A stretch of DNA of 39,869 bases from Pseudomonadota bacterium (GTDB lineage Bacteria > Pseudomonadota > Alphaproteobacteria > Micropepsales > Micropepsaceae), in the NCBI GenBank assembly GCA_021851325.1, contig JAJZDZ010000025.1:1-39869 (forward strand), in the 5' to 3' direction. Position numbers and translations under genes: made by a program. The notes below the pieces were generated by a model. That model was not told the origin of the DNA, searched no databases, and saw only the letters and a list, made by a program, of their open reading frames with translations. Numbering within the stretch: the first letter of the stretch is position 1; each line of letters opens with the position of its first letter. Positions 1 to 8,304 of the stretch are shown one piece after another.

Positions 1-1685
1 TAATCGTTGACATATTCCGGTTTGGCCTGGACCGGGACGATGACCGGGCTGCCATTCGCAGTCGTCTGGAATGCGCCATAAAAGGCGCTGATATCGGGGA
101 ATTTGGTGTTCTGGCCGAAGGCTCCGTAGAACACGAGATTGCGCATGGCTTCAACGCTGGCGCCGATGGTGGGCGAGACATAATGGTCATCGCCCACATC
201 GGTACCGGGATTGGGGTAATAGAAGCCCAGATTGTCGCTATTGGTGGTATGGGCGTAAAGATACTTGACCCCTGGCACCACATGCACCCGGCCATTCCAG
301 AAATGAATATCGTCCTGAATATAGGCTGATGCGAGCAGGCGGTCGTCGTGTTCGTCCCAGGCATCATTGTATCCGGGTGTAAGTGGCATGTTGGAGGAGC
401 CGTACCAGTATTCACGGCTGTAGAGCTGGCTGTACGAGAAGTCACCACCAAGAGTTACCATGTTGTGAGGTAGATTGAGGCTGAGTTTGCTCTGCCCACC
501 ACCTGCCGTGCGCTGGTATCCATAGAAGTGATAGTCGGTGCCGTTCACATTCGATCCGAAAAGTGCCGCCGGATTATAGGTCAGCGGGACTGTGTAACCG
601 AGCCAGAACGAACCATTGGTACCCTGGTTAGGCAGGTAATAGGGCTGGGTTGCACTCTGATAGAAGGCCGGATTTGCATACGACATGCGCTGATAGTCGT
701 TGCCGATACCGTAAAGCTTGATGTCGAAATGCGCGACGCGGTCAAGCTGGGTGTCATAGCCGACAATGGCGAGCCACGAGGAGTTTCGATTATAGGAATA
801 GCCCCAGTTTAGAGGCCACTGGTAGTTTCTACCGTTGGATTGGAGCAAGGCGAGCGGTATCGAGTGTGGCGAATACCCGGCATTGCTGTCGTAAACGAAG
901 ACTGCCGTCAGTTTGGACCGGCCGCCGTTCAGATCCTTTTCACCGGAATAGTAGAAATTGTCGTTGTGGTCCTGGGTGTTCTTGATCCAGCCATCACTGT
1001 AGTCATGCTCGAAAGAAATCAGGTTCTTGAAGCCGTCAACCGGAGCAAAATTGACCGTGGCGTGGTAGCTGAACGTGTTGAAGCTGCCATAGCTGACGCC
1101 GGCGTCGGCACCGAAGTGGTTGCCGGGTGCACGCGGCACATAATTGATCGTGCCACCCAAGGAGTTGTAGGTGTTCACGGCCGGATTGTTCACACCGCGG
1201 TGGACCTCAATGGTATCGATGTCCTGCGGCAGCAAGAGGGTATTGTTGCGCTGCGAAGCCGCATTTGAGGTGCCGGCATTGAACTGGTCGTTGAGCGCAA
1301 CGCCGTCAATGGTCTGACCGAACTGGCCGTCGTTGAAGGAACGAAAAGTGATGTGCGTACGCATGCCTGCGGGCCCCGACGTCACCGCCTGGATGGAGGG
1401 AACCTGGTTCAGCAGGGTCTGCACCGTTACCCCGGGACCAGGCGATACATTACGCAGGACTTGCTGACTGATTGTGCTTGTAGAATAGACCGACTTGAGC
1501 GGAATGGTCTGGGAGGCAACATGCTTTCCGGTAATGGTGACGGTTTCGATCGAATGAGAAGGATCTGAGACCGCACTGCCGGCAAAAGCTGCCCCCGTAG
1601 TAAGTACGAGCAGCAGCGCCGTCGAACTCAACATGCCCCGGTTCCATCTGCTGCGTTCCGAAAATTCCATAGACTGCAGTCCCAT
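1..1685 (-). CDS. TonB-dependent receptor, 5' part (gene runs off the left edge)
   Basis: Outer-membrane beta-barrel receptor that would import a bulky ligand with energy from TonB/ExbBD. About 561 residues are visible; the C-terminal barrel strands and terminal aromatic residue lie outside the window. The N-terminus carries a signal peptide (hydrophobic STALLLVLTTGAAFA, AFA|G cleavage). A plug domain follows, with LLNQVPSIQ, an FRSFNDGQFGQTIDGV segment and IDTIEVHRGVNNP, ending in GGTINYVPR. After it come aromatic, Asn/Gly-rich barrel strands. I chose the ATG at 1685 because GGGAG lies about 8 nt upstream; an in-frame ATG at 1670 is a good alternative, and an in-frame TAG upstream near 1730 closes the frame. 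The ligand cannot be told: no TonB-linked uptake or catabolic partner is in the window. Family assignment is firm, substrate unknown. Confidence 0.9.
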   Translation of the reverse strand, partial: MGLQSMEFSERSRWNRGMLSSTALLLVLTTGAAFAGSAVSDPSHSIETVTITGKHVASQTIPLKSVYSTSTISQQVLRNVSPGPGVTVQTLLNQVPSIQAVTSGPAGMRTHITFRSFNDGQFGQTIDGVALNDQFNAGTSNAASQRNNTLLLPQDIDTIEVHRGVNNPAVNTYNSLGGTINYVPRAPGNHFGADAGVSYGSFNTFSYHATVNFAPVDGFKNLISFEHDYSDGWIKNTQDHNDNFYYSGEKDLNGGRSKLTAVFVYDSNAGYSPHSIPLALLQSNGRNYQWPLNWGYSYNRNSSWLAIVGYDTQLDRVAHFDIKLYGIGNDYQRMSYANPAFYQSATQPYYLPNQGTNGSFWLGYTVPLTYNPAALFGSNVNGTDYHFYGYQRTAGGGQSKLSLNLPHNMVTLGGDFSYSQLYSREYWYGSSNMPLTPGYNDAWDEHDDRLLASAYIQDDIHFWNGRVHVVPGVKYLYAHTTNSDNLGFYYPNPGTDVGDDHYVSPTIGASVEAMRNLVFYGAFGQNTKFPDISAFYGAFQTTANGSPVIVPVQAKPEYVND

Positions 1686-1940
1686 CGGCCTGCTCCCGCT
1701 CTGTTGCGCCGCTGGGTTAGGAAAAACCTATGACACTACGCTAACACTTAATTGTCAGGCGTTTGAATTTCATGCCCGGGAAACCCTTTGCCCGGGAACC
1801 GTGCTTTTGAAGTCTGTGTCCTGCCATAGCCCATGAGGCAGGCGGATCACAGCTGGGCACCTGGAAGAGCGCGATCGCGCACTTGCGCGGCGATCAGCGT
1901 GCACAGGATAAGCTTCGGCAATATGACAAGCAGAAAATAC
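1686..1940 (-). promoter_or_regulatory. Upstream region of the TonB-dependent receptor with tandem 9-bp repeats
   Basis: This gap lies between the receptor start and the stop of the next minus-strand gene. The 9-mer GCCCGGGAA occurs twice, at 1774-1782 and 1790-1798, exactly 16 bp apart, and each copy contains the palindrome CCCGGG. Closer to the start codon the minus strand reads CTGACA-N17-TGTCAT, a weak promoter-like pair that is also the inverted repeat TGACA/TGTCA. Regulator binding is inferred only from repetition and position. No gene is seen here. Confidence 0.35.
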
Positions 1941-2573
1941 TCAGGCAGATTTCGCCGTCAGGGCGTCGCTCCGGCTTTCCCTGCGGGTGACATCGCCCAG
2001 TCCACTGAAGGAATGCCGCGCAATCCGCTCAAAGCTTCTGAGCAATTCCGGGCCGAGATCTGCGGTTGCGAGCATGAAGGCAAAGCCCTGATCGCGGATA
2101 TTTTCGAGTTCCTGCTGACGCGCCTTCTGTACGTCGCCATCAGCCCCCTTCAGCTGCAACTCACGCAGCTCGTGGGTGACATCGAATATACCTTCCAGGG
2201 CGATCGACAGCCGTCCCATGAAATTGTAGAGGCGCCCGCGCAATTCCGACTGCTCAAGGTCACCCAACCGTTCGCGATTGCGCTCATAGATGGCAAGTTC
2301 GCGATGAACCGATCGCAACATGCGCAGGGTGTACATGCCATAAGGTTCCCCGCGTGAGCGGGCGGCCTTGGCCTCATTGATCAGGGCGGACATGGTTACG
2401 ATCAGCTCGCCGAACAGCAGCGCCGCGCTGCGTTCGCGCTCGCGCCGCTGCACCATGCGCTCCAGCTGCGTCGCGGCAAAGCCACCCAGCGTGGCCAGGA
2501 CCGCGCCCAGCACAACCTGGCCTAGGGTGGAAAAATTGGAGATAAAATCGAAGTCATCCGGGCTCATGGCCAT
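1941..2573 (-). CDS. Single-pass membrane protein of unknown function
   Basis: I do not recognise the family. The 210-residue product has one likely transmembrane segment near the N-terminus (LGQVVLGAVLATLGGFAATQ). A long, charged, mostly helical part follows, rich in Arg, Glu and Leu (for example QLERMVQRRERERSAALLF), which probably lies in the cytoplasm and could form a coiled coil. The ATG at 2573 is chosen because AAGGAG stands about 8 nt upstream; a longer frame to 2621 has no such support. It follows the membrane protein gene at 2625-3620 by about 50 bp on the same strand, so the two may be co-transcribed. No catalytic motif is visible. Confidence 0.65.
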   Translation of the reverse strand: MAMSPDDFDFISNFSTLGQVVLGAVLATLGGFAATQLERMVQRRERERSAALLFGELIVTMSALINEAKAARSRGEPYGMYTLRMLRSVHRELAIYERNRERLGDLEQSELRGRLYNFMGRLSIALEGIFDVTHELRELQLKGADGDVQKARQQELENIRDQGFAFMLATADLGPELLRSFERIARHSFSGLGDVTRRESRSDALTAKSA

Positions 2574-2624
2574 GGTGCCAGCTCCTTGGCGCTTGCCGGC
2601 GCAGCCTGAGGGCGCAGGCACTCC

Positions 2625-3620
2625 TTATACCGTTGTGGATATGTGCGCGGCACCCTCGCCGTCTCCTTCAGACACGAGAGACCTATAGCCGGCTACGCCT
2701 GCGCCTGCCGCCAGGCCATATTCGAGCGTGACGGAAATCAGCGCGAGTGGCAGCAAGACGAACCAGCGACGTGCCAGGAGCTGGGTAACACCTCCCACAA
2801 TGTCCTGGATCAGGGCCGCGGCAAGCCGGCGGCCATGCATGGAGGTATGGGCGAGGCTATGGACGAGCGTCCATAGTTCAGGTCCGAGCAAGAGACCATA
2901 GAGGGCAGCGAGGACAAGGACGAGCGGAACAAATACGACCAGGCCAACCGCGAATATGCGCAGGACATTGCCACCCACCAGCTGCCAGGCGCGGATCAGA
3001 TCAAAGCGCTGTTCCGCCACAATCACCGCAGTAACAACGAAGGTGAGGCGAATGAAGAGATAGGTCACAAGCACCAAGAGCGCGATCCGCCACAGAATAA
3101 AGAAGGCGACGAAGGCAATGCCGGCCTGGGGGATTGCACCACCTCCTGCAGCGCCGTGGCTGATGCCAACAAGGATGATCGTGGGCAGCACCAGCAGCAG
3201 GCTCGCCGCAAGCTGAACAGCCATGAGCAACAGGAAGATCAGCACATAGGCGCCGAAGACCCGCCAGAAGGAGGCGCCAAAGGAAAGATAAACGCCGGCA
3301 AATCCTGTACGCTGTCCCAGCGCCCGCTGCGTCAGCCCGGTCATGATCTGGGCCCGGAAAAACAGTCCGCCAACCGCGATCAGCAGCGTATAGCGCATGA
3401 ACACGGCTCCACCGGCGGCAAGGGCCAGAACGTCGGGATGCGGGCCCGAGAGGCCGGACAGAAAATGCGCGAGGCCGCCCAAAAGCGGCGGCAGGCTGAG
3501 GATCACAAGCGCCGCGGTCAGCACGACGGGCAGCCAGACGACGGCGAGATTGCGCACAAAACCGCGGATGGCAAAACCATAGGCCTCGCGCACCGTCACG
3601 GCCACTGAAAGGCTGGTCAT
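2625..3620 (-). CDS. Polytopic inner-membrane protein of unknown function
   Basis: A 331-residue protein with about six strongly hydrophobic segments, including LAVVWLPVVLTAALVILSL, VFGAYVLIFLLLMAVQLAA, IAFVAFFILWRIALLVLVTY, IFAVGLVVFVPLVLVLAAL and WFVLLPLALISVTLEYGL. A short charged tail follows. The layout is reminiscent of uncharacterised integral-membrane families sometimes annotated as glycerophosphodiesterase-type membrane domains, but I see no catalytic signature and do not assign a function. The start at 3620 (MTSLSVAVTVREAYGFAIRG) is preceded by the purine-rich GGGGGAGAGGG, a good ribosome-binding site; upstream in-frame codons back to 3779 look non-coding. It is probably the first gene of a two-gene unit with 1941-2573. 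Confidence 0.7.
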   Translation of the reverse strand: MTSLSVAVTVREAYGFAIRGFVRNLAVVWLPVVLTAALVILSLPPLLGGLAHFLSGLSGPHPDVLALAAGGAVFMRYTLLIAVGGLFFRAQIMTGLTQRALGQRTGFAGVYLSFGASFWRVFGAYVLIFLLLMAVQLAASLLLVLPTIILVGISHGAAGGGAIPQAGIAFVAFFILWRIALLVLVTYLFIRLTFVVTAVIVAEQRFDLIRAWQLVGGNVLRIFAVGLVVFVPLVLVLAALYGLLLGPELWTLVHSLAHTSMHGRRLAAALIQDIVGGVTQLLARRWFVLLPLALISVTLEYGLAAGAGVAGYRSLVSEGDGEGAAHISTTV

Positions 3621-3910
3621 GGGCCCTCTCCCCCTACCCGCGCACGAATTAGGGCAAAAAATGTGAGTCGGAGCAACACGCTGCCAACGGCGCGACTCTA
3701 TGACGGGCCGGTGCGCGCAGGCGCCAGACCTGCGCCCAGCGCTCGTCCCGACCCTCTGATCGACAACCATGACCACCAAAGCAGAAGCGGTGACGCGCCC
3801 GCACGCGTCCGCCTGCAGGATTGCAGATGCTGATTGTGGGCCCCGTCAGGCTCATCAAGAGTTGGATCGAAGAGTTGGGAAACGGGCCTCCGAACAGGCC
3901 CAAAATTCAT

Positions 3911-3944
3911 GAGGCGGCCGGCACCCGAGTGCCGTAGCCGCCTC
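3911..3944. terminator. GC-rich nested hairpin, possible transcript end
   Basis: GAGGCGGC at 3911-3918 is the reverse complement of GCCGCCTC at the right end, and CGGCAC and GTGCCG pair inside it, leaving a very small loop. It sits about 180 bp past the dcd stop on the minus strand and about 290 bp before the next minus gene. There is no run of T on either side, so an intrinsic terminator is not proven; it could equally be a REP-like element. Confidence 0.35.
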
Positions 3945-4056
3945 ACGCTGCCCCCTTTAATGTGGACACGCCGCGCGCCTTAGCCCCCCAAGCCTCGTCA
4001 CGCGACAGGCGAACCATTGCGTCCCAGCCCTCCGAGCGCAACCCGCAGGACGCTGC

Positions 4057-4108
4057 GATCTGTATTTTTTGCAATGCAGTGTGGGCATAAAGACACAGAT
4101 CCACTGCA
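4057..4108. other. Interlocking inverted repeats (pseudoknot or switch geometry)
   Basis: GATCTGT (4057-4063) is complementary to ACAGATC (4095-4101), and TGCAGTG (4075-4081) is complementary to CACTGCA (4102-4108). The order a-b-a'-b' means the two 7-bp stems either exclude each other or form a pseudoknot. The element begins 18 bp after the dcd stop on the minus strand. Function unknown. Confidence 0.35.
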
Positions 4109-4126
4109 CCGGCACCGAACCATTAC

Positions 4127-5257
4127 CTAATTATCGCGGAAGTGTTTCGAGAGCTTGAGCCCCTGGCGCTGGTAATTGGAATCCAGCGCACTACCGTAAA
4201 CCGTGGGCGGTGGGTCGGTCAGCCGTTCGAATACCAGCCGGCCGATGATCTGTCCGTGTTCGAGGATGAAAGGCACTTCGCGGGAACGCACTTCGAGGAC
4301 ACCGCGCGCGCACGGAGGCTGCCCCTTCTCGTAGCCAAAACCGGGATCGAAGAAGCCGGCGTAATGCACGCGGAACTCCCCCACCAGAGGATTGAACGGC
4401 ACCATCTCGGCTGCGTATTCGGGCGGAATGGCAACCGCCTCACGGGAGGCCAGAATGTAGAACTCGTCCGGATCAAGAATGATGCTGCCATCGGCATTGG
4501 CCAGCAGCGGATCCCAGTAGTCAAACGGATCGAGGAGCCCACGCCTGTCGACATCGATGATACCGGTGTGCCGCTTGGCCCGCCAGCCAATGCGGTTGCC
4601 GCTCTTGCCCTTCAGATCGATGCTGAGCGCAAGGCCGTTATCGATATCGGCCTCCGTGTCGACGAGAGAGCTTTCGGCGTGCAGGCGTTTGAGCTGGGTG
4701 TCCGTAAAGACGGGGCTGCCACGACGGATGCGCAACTGATTGAGCCGCGAGCCCTGACGCACCAGGACGGGAAACGTGCGCGGAGAAATTTCGGCATAGA
4801 GGGGACCACGATAGCCCGCTTCGATGCGATCAAAGGCCGAGGCCTGATCGCTGATCAGGCGGGTGAAGACATCAATGCGTCCGGTTGAACTTTTGGGATT
4901 GGCAACTCCGGAAATCCGCGCCGAAAACTCGGCCCGCTCGAGCAGTGGCACGATATAGACACAACCGGTCTCAAGCACCGCACCCTTCGAGAGGTCGATC
5001 TCGTGCATGCCGACGGTAACAAGCTTTTGCGCGACCGTTGCCTGGGGTCCGGGCAGGAAGCTCGCGCGCACGCGATAGGCCCTCGCGCCAAGCCGCAAAT
5101 CGATGGAGGCCGGCTGCAACTGGCTCTCCTCAAAGCTGACGTCGGCCAGAAGCTCACGCTTTGCGTCGATCAGCCGGCGCAGCACATGGCTGGGCAGAAT
5201 GCCGGTGGAGTGGCGACCATAGGGCTCGGATTCGGTGTCAGGAAGGGGCTCGGACAT
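4127..5257 (-). CDS. dcd: 2'-deoxycytidine 5'-triphosphate deaminase, long two-part form
   Basis: Deaminates dCTP to dUTP in the cytoplasm, feeding dTMP synthesis. The 376-residue product is about twice the length of E. coli Dcd and matches the long family typical of alphaproteobacteria, which carries two dUTPase-like beta folds in one chain. Visible signatures are LQPASIDLRLG near the start, ANPKSSTGRIDVFTRL in the first half (the KSSTGR element aligns with the dUTPase/Dcd SSxxR substrate motif), and VGEFRVHYAGFFDPGFG in the second half, which resembles the HAGxIDPGF segment. The ATG at 5257 gives the expected N-terminus; AAGG lies about 7 nt upstream. An open frame continues upstream to 5404 but its content is not family-like. 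The DinG-type helicase gene lies upstream on the same strand. Confidence 0.88.
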   Translation of the reverse strand: MSEPLPDTESEPYGRHSTGILPSHVLRRLIDAKRELLADVSFEESQLQPASIDLRLGARAYRVRASFLPGPQATVAQKLVTVGMHEIDLSKGAVLETGCVYIVPLLERAEFSARISGVANPKSSTGRIDVFTRLISDQASAFDRIEAGYRGPLYAEISPRTFPVLVRQGSRLNQLRIRRGSPVFTDTQLKRLHAESSLVDTEADIDNGLALSIDLKGKSGNRIGWRAKRHTGIIDVDRRGLLDPFDYWDPLLANADGSIILDPDEFYILASREAVAIPPEYAAEMVPFNPLVGEFRVHYAGFFDPGFGYEKGQPPCARGVLEVRSREVPFILEHGQIIGRLVFERLTDPPPTVYGSALDSNYQRQGLKLSKHFRDN

Positions 5258-5496
5258 GGACGCCTTATAGGGGCTTGGCCGCCCGCCCGCCATCGCTCGC
5301 GAGCAAGGATTCACCGCTTTTGCGCCAAGGTCGGCCGCCCCCATCCATTCTGATGCTTCGCCCGCGCGCACCGCGGGGTAGGGCGGCAGGTCGAGGATCG
5401 CCAAGGGGAAGACCTGGTCGCTCCCGCGAAGGCGCAGCGCACCTTCGTCGTGAGCTTCTCGGCAGCCAGGAGACAGACCCGCACCCGAAGAAGCTG

Positions 5497-8265
5497 TCAG
5501 CCTGAGGGCTCGGCGATCGCCCGATCAGCATCGGCTGCGAGAAACCCGCCAATCTCCTCGACGGCCGCCTTGAGGCCGCAGCGGCGGATCTGCGCATCGG
5601 GTGGAAACGCCGACAGCAGACGCGACGGGGTTGCCGATTCAAGGATGACAAAGCAGCCCCTGTCCGTCTTGCTGCGAATGAGACGGCCAAAGGCCTGCTT
5701 CAGCCGCAGCCTGGTCAGCATGTCATCATAGCCCTTTCCGAAACGGGCCCGGCGGGCCTTGTGCAGAATGGTGGGACGCGGCCACGGCACCTTGTCGAAG
5801 ACGACAAGACGCAAGGAACGGCCGGGTACATCAACGCCATCGCGCAAAGCATCGGTACCGAGCAGACAGGCATTTTCTTCGGCGCGGAAAAGATCGACGA
5901 GGGCCCCCGTATCCAGTCGATCGACATGCTGGGCGTAGACGGTCAGGCCAGCTTCGGCGAGAGGAGTCGAAATCCGCGCTTCGACCGCCCGCAGCGTGCG
6001 TACGGCGGTGAAAAGACCAAGTGCACCACCGCCGGAGGCACGAAACAGTTCGCGATAGGCGCTTGCCAGCGCCTGAGGATCGCGTCGGGCGATATCGGTG
6101 ACGATGAAGATCCTTGCCTGGCGGGCATAATTGAAAGGAGAGCCGAAGCTCGCCCGCCTGGGCGGCTCGGCAAGATGCGCCGCGCCGGTGCGGATTTCCG
6201 CGCTCTGCCAGTGATCACCGGCCTCGGCATCGCGCAATGTCGCCGAGGTGATGAGCGCGCCATGGGCCGGCAGCAGAACATCCTTGGTAAACGGAACGGT
6301 CGGATCGACCCAATGGCGACGCAGTCCAATATCGCGATCACGGCCATCTTCGCGCAGAATTTCGAACCAGTCGATGAATTCGTCCTTGCGCTCGCCATTG
6401 GCCAGATCCTCGAGCATCCCAATCCACGCTGGCAGAATGAGCCGGCCACGGCGCTCGAGGCCCCGCGCCGCAGCCTCCAGGCGCTGCCGCGTGGCGGGCT
6501 CAATTTCTACCGCCATCGCATCCATCTGGCGGCGCAATTCGCGGGCCAGCCGTTGCAGGGGTTCTGCCAGGCGACGCAGCGCACCAGCAAGTTCCTCGAT
6601 CGCCTCGAGCATGCCTTCGCCAAGCGGCTCGGTGGCCGCTTCAAGCGAATAAAATCCGTCATCGTCGCTGCGCGCGCGTACATGATCGAAGATCCTGGCG
6701 AGAAAAGCTTCACCAGGGCCGCGCGCTGCGGCGGACAGCCGCTGCGTCCAGCCTTCTGCAGCCAGGGCCGTAGCGCCGCGAACGCTATCGTGCAGAGCCT
6801 CAAGCGAGGGCCGATGATCCAGAACAAGATCCTTCAGGCGATCTTCCAAACCGCGCTGGCGACTGCGGGCGCGCCCTTCTGCTCCACGGATCCAGCGTCG
6901 CAGATCGGCCATTTCGGCACCGGACAAGAAGGCCGAAAAGCCAGCATCGGCAGCATCGAACAGATGGTGCCCCTCATCAAAGACGTAGCGTACGCGCACG
7001 CTCTCGCGTGCCCCATCAGCGTCCTCGGGGCCCAGCCAGTCCTGGGCTGCCTGCGCGATGACGAGAGCATGATTGGCGATGACGATGCGGGCGTGGCGTG
7101 CTTTGCGCACGGCCTTTTCAATGAAGCAGCTGCGATAATGGGGGCAGGCGGCATAAATGCATTCACCGCGTCGGTCAGTAATTTCGCGCAAGGTGAGGTT
7201 GGCCGCCAGATAGGCGGGAAATCCGCTGCCCGAGAGATCTCCGTCCTTGGTGGCGCTGATCCAGCGGGCAACCAGACCCAGTGCGATCAGCCGCGGCCCC
7301 GGTGCGGACACCGCCCGTTTCACCGCCTCCTCGAAATTAAGCAGACAGAGATAGTTTTCTCGCCCCTTGCGTACCACCGCCTTCTCGTCGCGCTCGCGCG
7401 GATCCGGCCACAGCCGTGCGATTTCACCCATGATCTGACGCTGCAGATTGCGGGTATAGGTGGACAGCCAAAGCCCCGGACCATTCTTCTCCGCCCACAG
7501 GCTGGCCGGAGCAAGATAGCCCAGCGTCTTGCCCGTACCGGTGCCGGCCTCGATCAGAGCCAGACGCGGCACACCGACACGTTCGCGCGGACCAAAGGCA
7601 TAGGCGGCTGCGGCGGCAAAATCAGACTGTTCCGGCCGCCCCTCACCGGCCCCGCTGATCAGCGCAGCCAGACGCGCGCGGGCTTCGTCGGGATCAACCG
7701 ATTCGGAGCCCGGTTTGTCCGGCGGCGCGCCATCTTCCCATTTGCCCAGGCCGCGCCAGACGGCAAAGCCGGCAACCGGTGATGCCGAGACCGATACCGG
7801 GCCAAAACGCGCCAGAATTTCCGGAGCCCAGCGCCAACCGGCAGCTCCAAGGGCGTGGGCGAGCTTGAGGGCGGCCTCTCTGTCTTCGGCGCTGCGCGCG
7901 CCAAGCTCGCCCAGCAGGAGGCCCGCCGCCTCATGCAGGCTGCGCGCCTGCTCCACTGCGCTCACCGGTACCGGCCGCGACAAGGCCCGCGCGATCCCTC
8001 CGGCGCTCGCAACAAGAGGATGGGCCGGACGCACGAACGCAAACAGCTCGAGGACGTCAAAGACCGGCCTGCTTACCTGCTCCCTGAGACGGCCGGCAAC
8101 AAAGGGCGCATGGGCAACGAGCACGCCACCGGATTTGAACAGCGCGCGCGCCTGGGCGCCATCTAGCGGCACAATCTGGCCATCGCTGGTAACCGTGATG
8201 GCCCCACCGATCGTGGGCACCAGCGCCGGCGCCTCAAGCCACGTCGAATCCGAGTTCAAGGACAT
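5497..8265 (-). CDS. DinG/XPD-type ATP-dependent DNA helicase with degenerate N-terminal exonuclease-like domain
   Basis: Superfamily 2 helicase expected to unwind DNA 5' to 3', resolving structures such as R-loops or G-quadruplexes. The 922 residues show Walker A at about 240-247 (AGTGTGKT), four cysteines that fit an Fe-S cluster (about C307, C369, C374 and C380; CIYAACPHYRSC), the NHAL motif near 398, the DEGH box at about 430-433, and motif VI QAFGRLIR near the C-terminus. Residues about 45-125 look like a relic of the DEDDh exonuclease fused to DinG in Gram-positives: LVAHAPFVAGRL resembles the usual AHNxxFDxxFL and PVFDVLELFAFVRP the following strand-helix, but the acidic catalytic residues are missing. 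The start at 8265 has no strong ribosome-binding site. It lies 39 bp after the kinase gene on the same strand. Confidence 0.88.
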   Translation of the reverse strand: MSLNSDSTWLEAPALVPTIGGAITVTSDGQIVPLDGAQARALFKSGGVLVAHAPFVAGRLREQVSRPVFDVLELFAFVRPAHPLVASAGGIARALSRPVPVSAVEQARSLHEAAGLLLGELGARSAEDREAALKLAHALGAAGWRWAPEILARFGPVSVSASPVAGFAVWRGLGKWEDGAPPDKPGSESVDPDEARARLAALISGAGEGRPEQSDFAAAAAYAFGPRERVGVPRLALIEAGTGTGKTLGYLAPASLWAEKNGPGLWLSTYTRNLQRQIMGEIARLWPDPRERDEKAVVRKGRENYLCLLNFEEAVKRAVSAPGPRLIALGLVARWISATKDGDLSGSGFPAYLAANLTLREITDRRGECIYAACPHYRSCFIEKAVRKARHARIVIANHALVIAQAAQDWLGPEDADGARESVRVRYVFDEGHHLFDAADAGFSAFLSGAEMADLRRWIRGAEGRARSRQRGLEDRLKDLVLDHRPSLEALHDSVRGATALAAEGWTQRLSAAARGPGEAFLARIFDHVRARSDDDGFYSLEAATEPLGEGMLEAIEELAGALRRLAEPLQRLARELRRQMDAMAVEIEPATRQRLEAAARGLERRGRLILPAWIGMLEDLANGERKDEFIDWFEILREDGRDRDIGLRRHWVDPTVPFTKDVLLPAHGALITSATLRDAEAGDHWQSAEIRTGAAHLAEPPRRASFGSPFNYARQARIFIVTDIARRDPQALASAYRELFRASGGGALGLFTAVRTLRAVEARISTPLAEAGLTVYAQHVDRLDTGALVDLFRAEENACLLGTDALRDGVDVPGRSLRLVVFDKVPWPRPTILHKARRARFGKGYDDMLTRLRLKQAFGRLIRSKTDRGCFVILESATPSRLLSAFPPDAQIRRCGLKAAVEEIGGFLAADADRAIAEPSG

Positions 8266-8304
8266 CGGCTGATCATGCAGAGGCTGGGCGCGTTGGAAAG
8301 AGTT

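Larger units (their letters stand above)
3621..4126. other. 506-bp intergenic region with nested inverted repeats
   Basis: No convincing gene is seen between the membrane protein start and the dcd stop; short open frames have random-looking composition. Two structures stand out. One is a nested hairpin at 3911-3944 (GAGGCGGC pairing GCCGCCTC, with CGGCAC pairing GTGCCG inside). The other is a pair of interlocking 7-bp inverted repeats at 4057-4108. Both lie downstream of dcd on its own strand, so they could shape its 3' end; neither is followed by a T-run. Confidence 0.5.

Noticed and set aside
3649..3946. Open frames on the minus strand upstream of the membrane protein gene
   Set aside because: Arg/Cys/His/Pro-rich random composition, no ribosome-binding site, and no recognisable family; they cross the hairpin region.
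5258..5496. Possible extra N-terminal extension of dcd or a small gene (minus, up to 5404 or 5690)
   Set aside because: The family N-terminus begins at 5257. Upstream residues have no similarity pattern I recognise, and the longer frame overlaps the helicase gene antisense in composition.
5761..7782. 673-codon open frame on the plus strand
   Set aside because: It lies wholly antisense to the DinG-type helicase, whose motifs are unambiguous; long antisense frames are common in GC-rich DNA.
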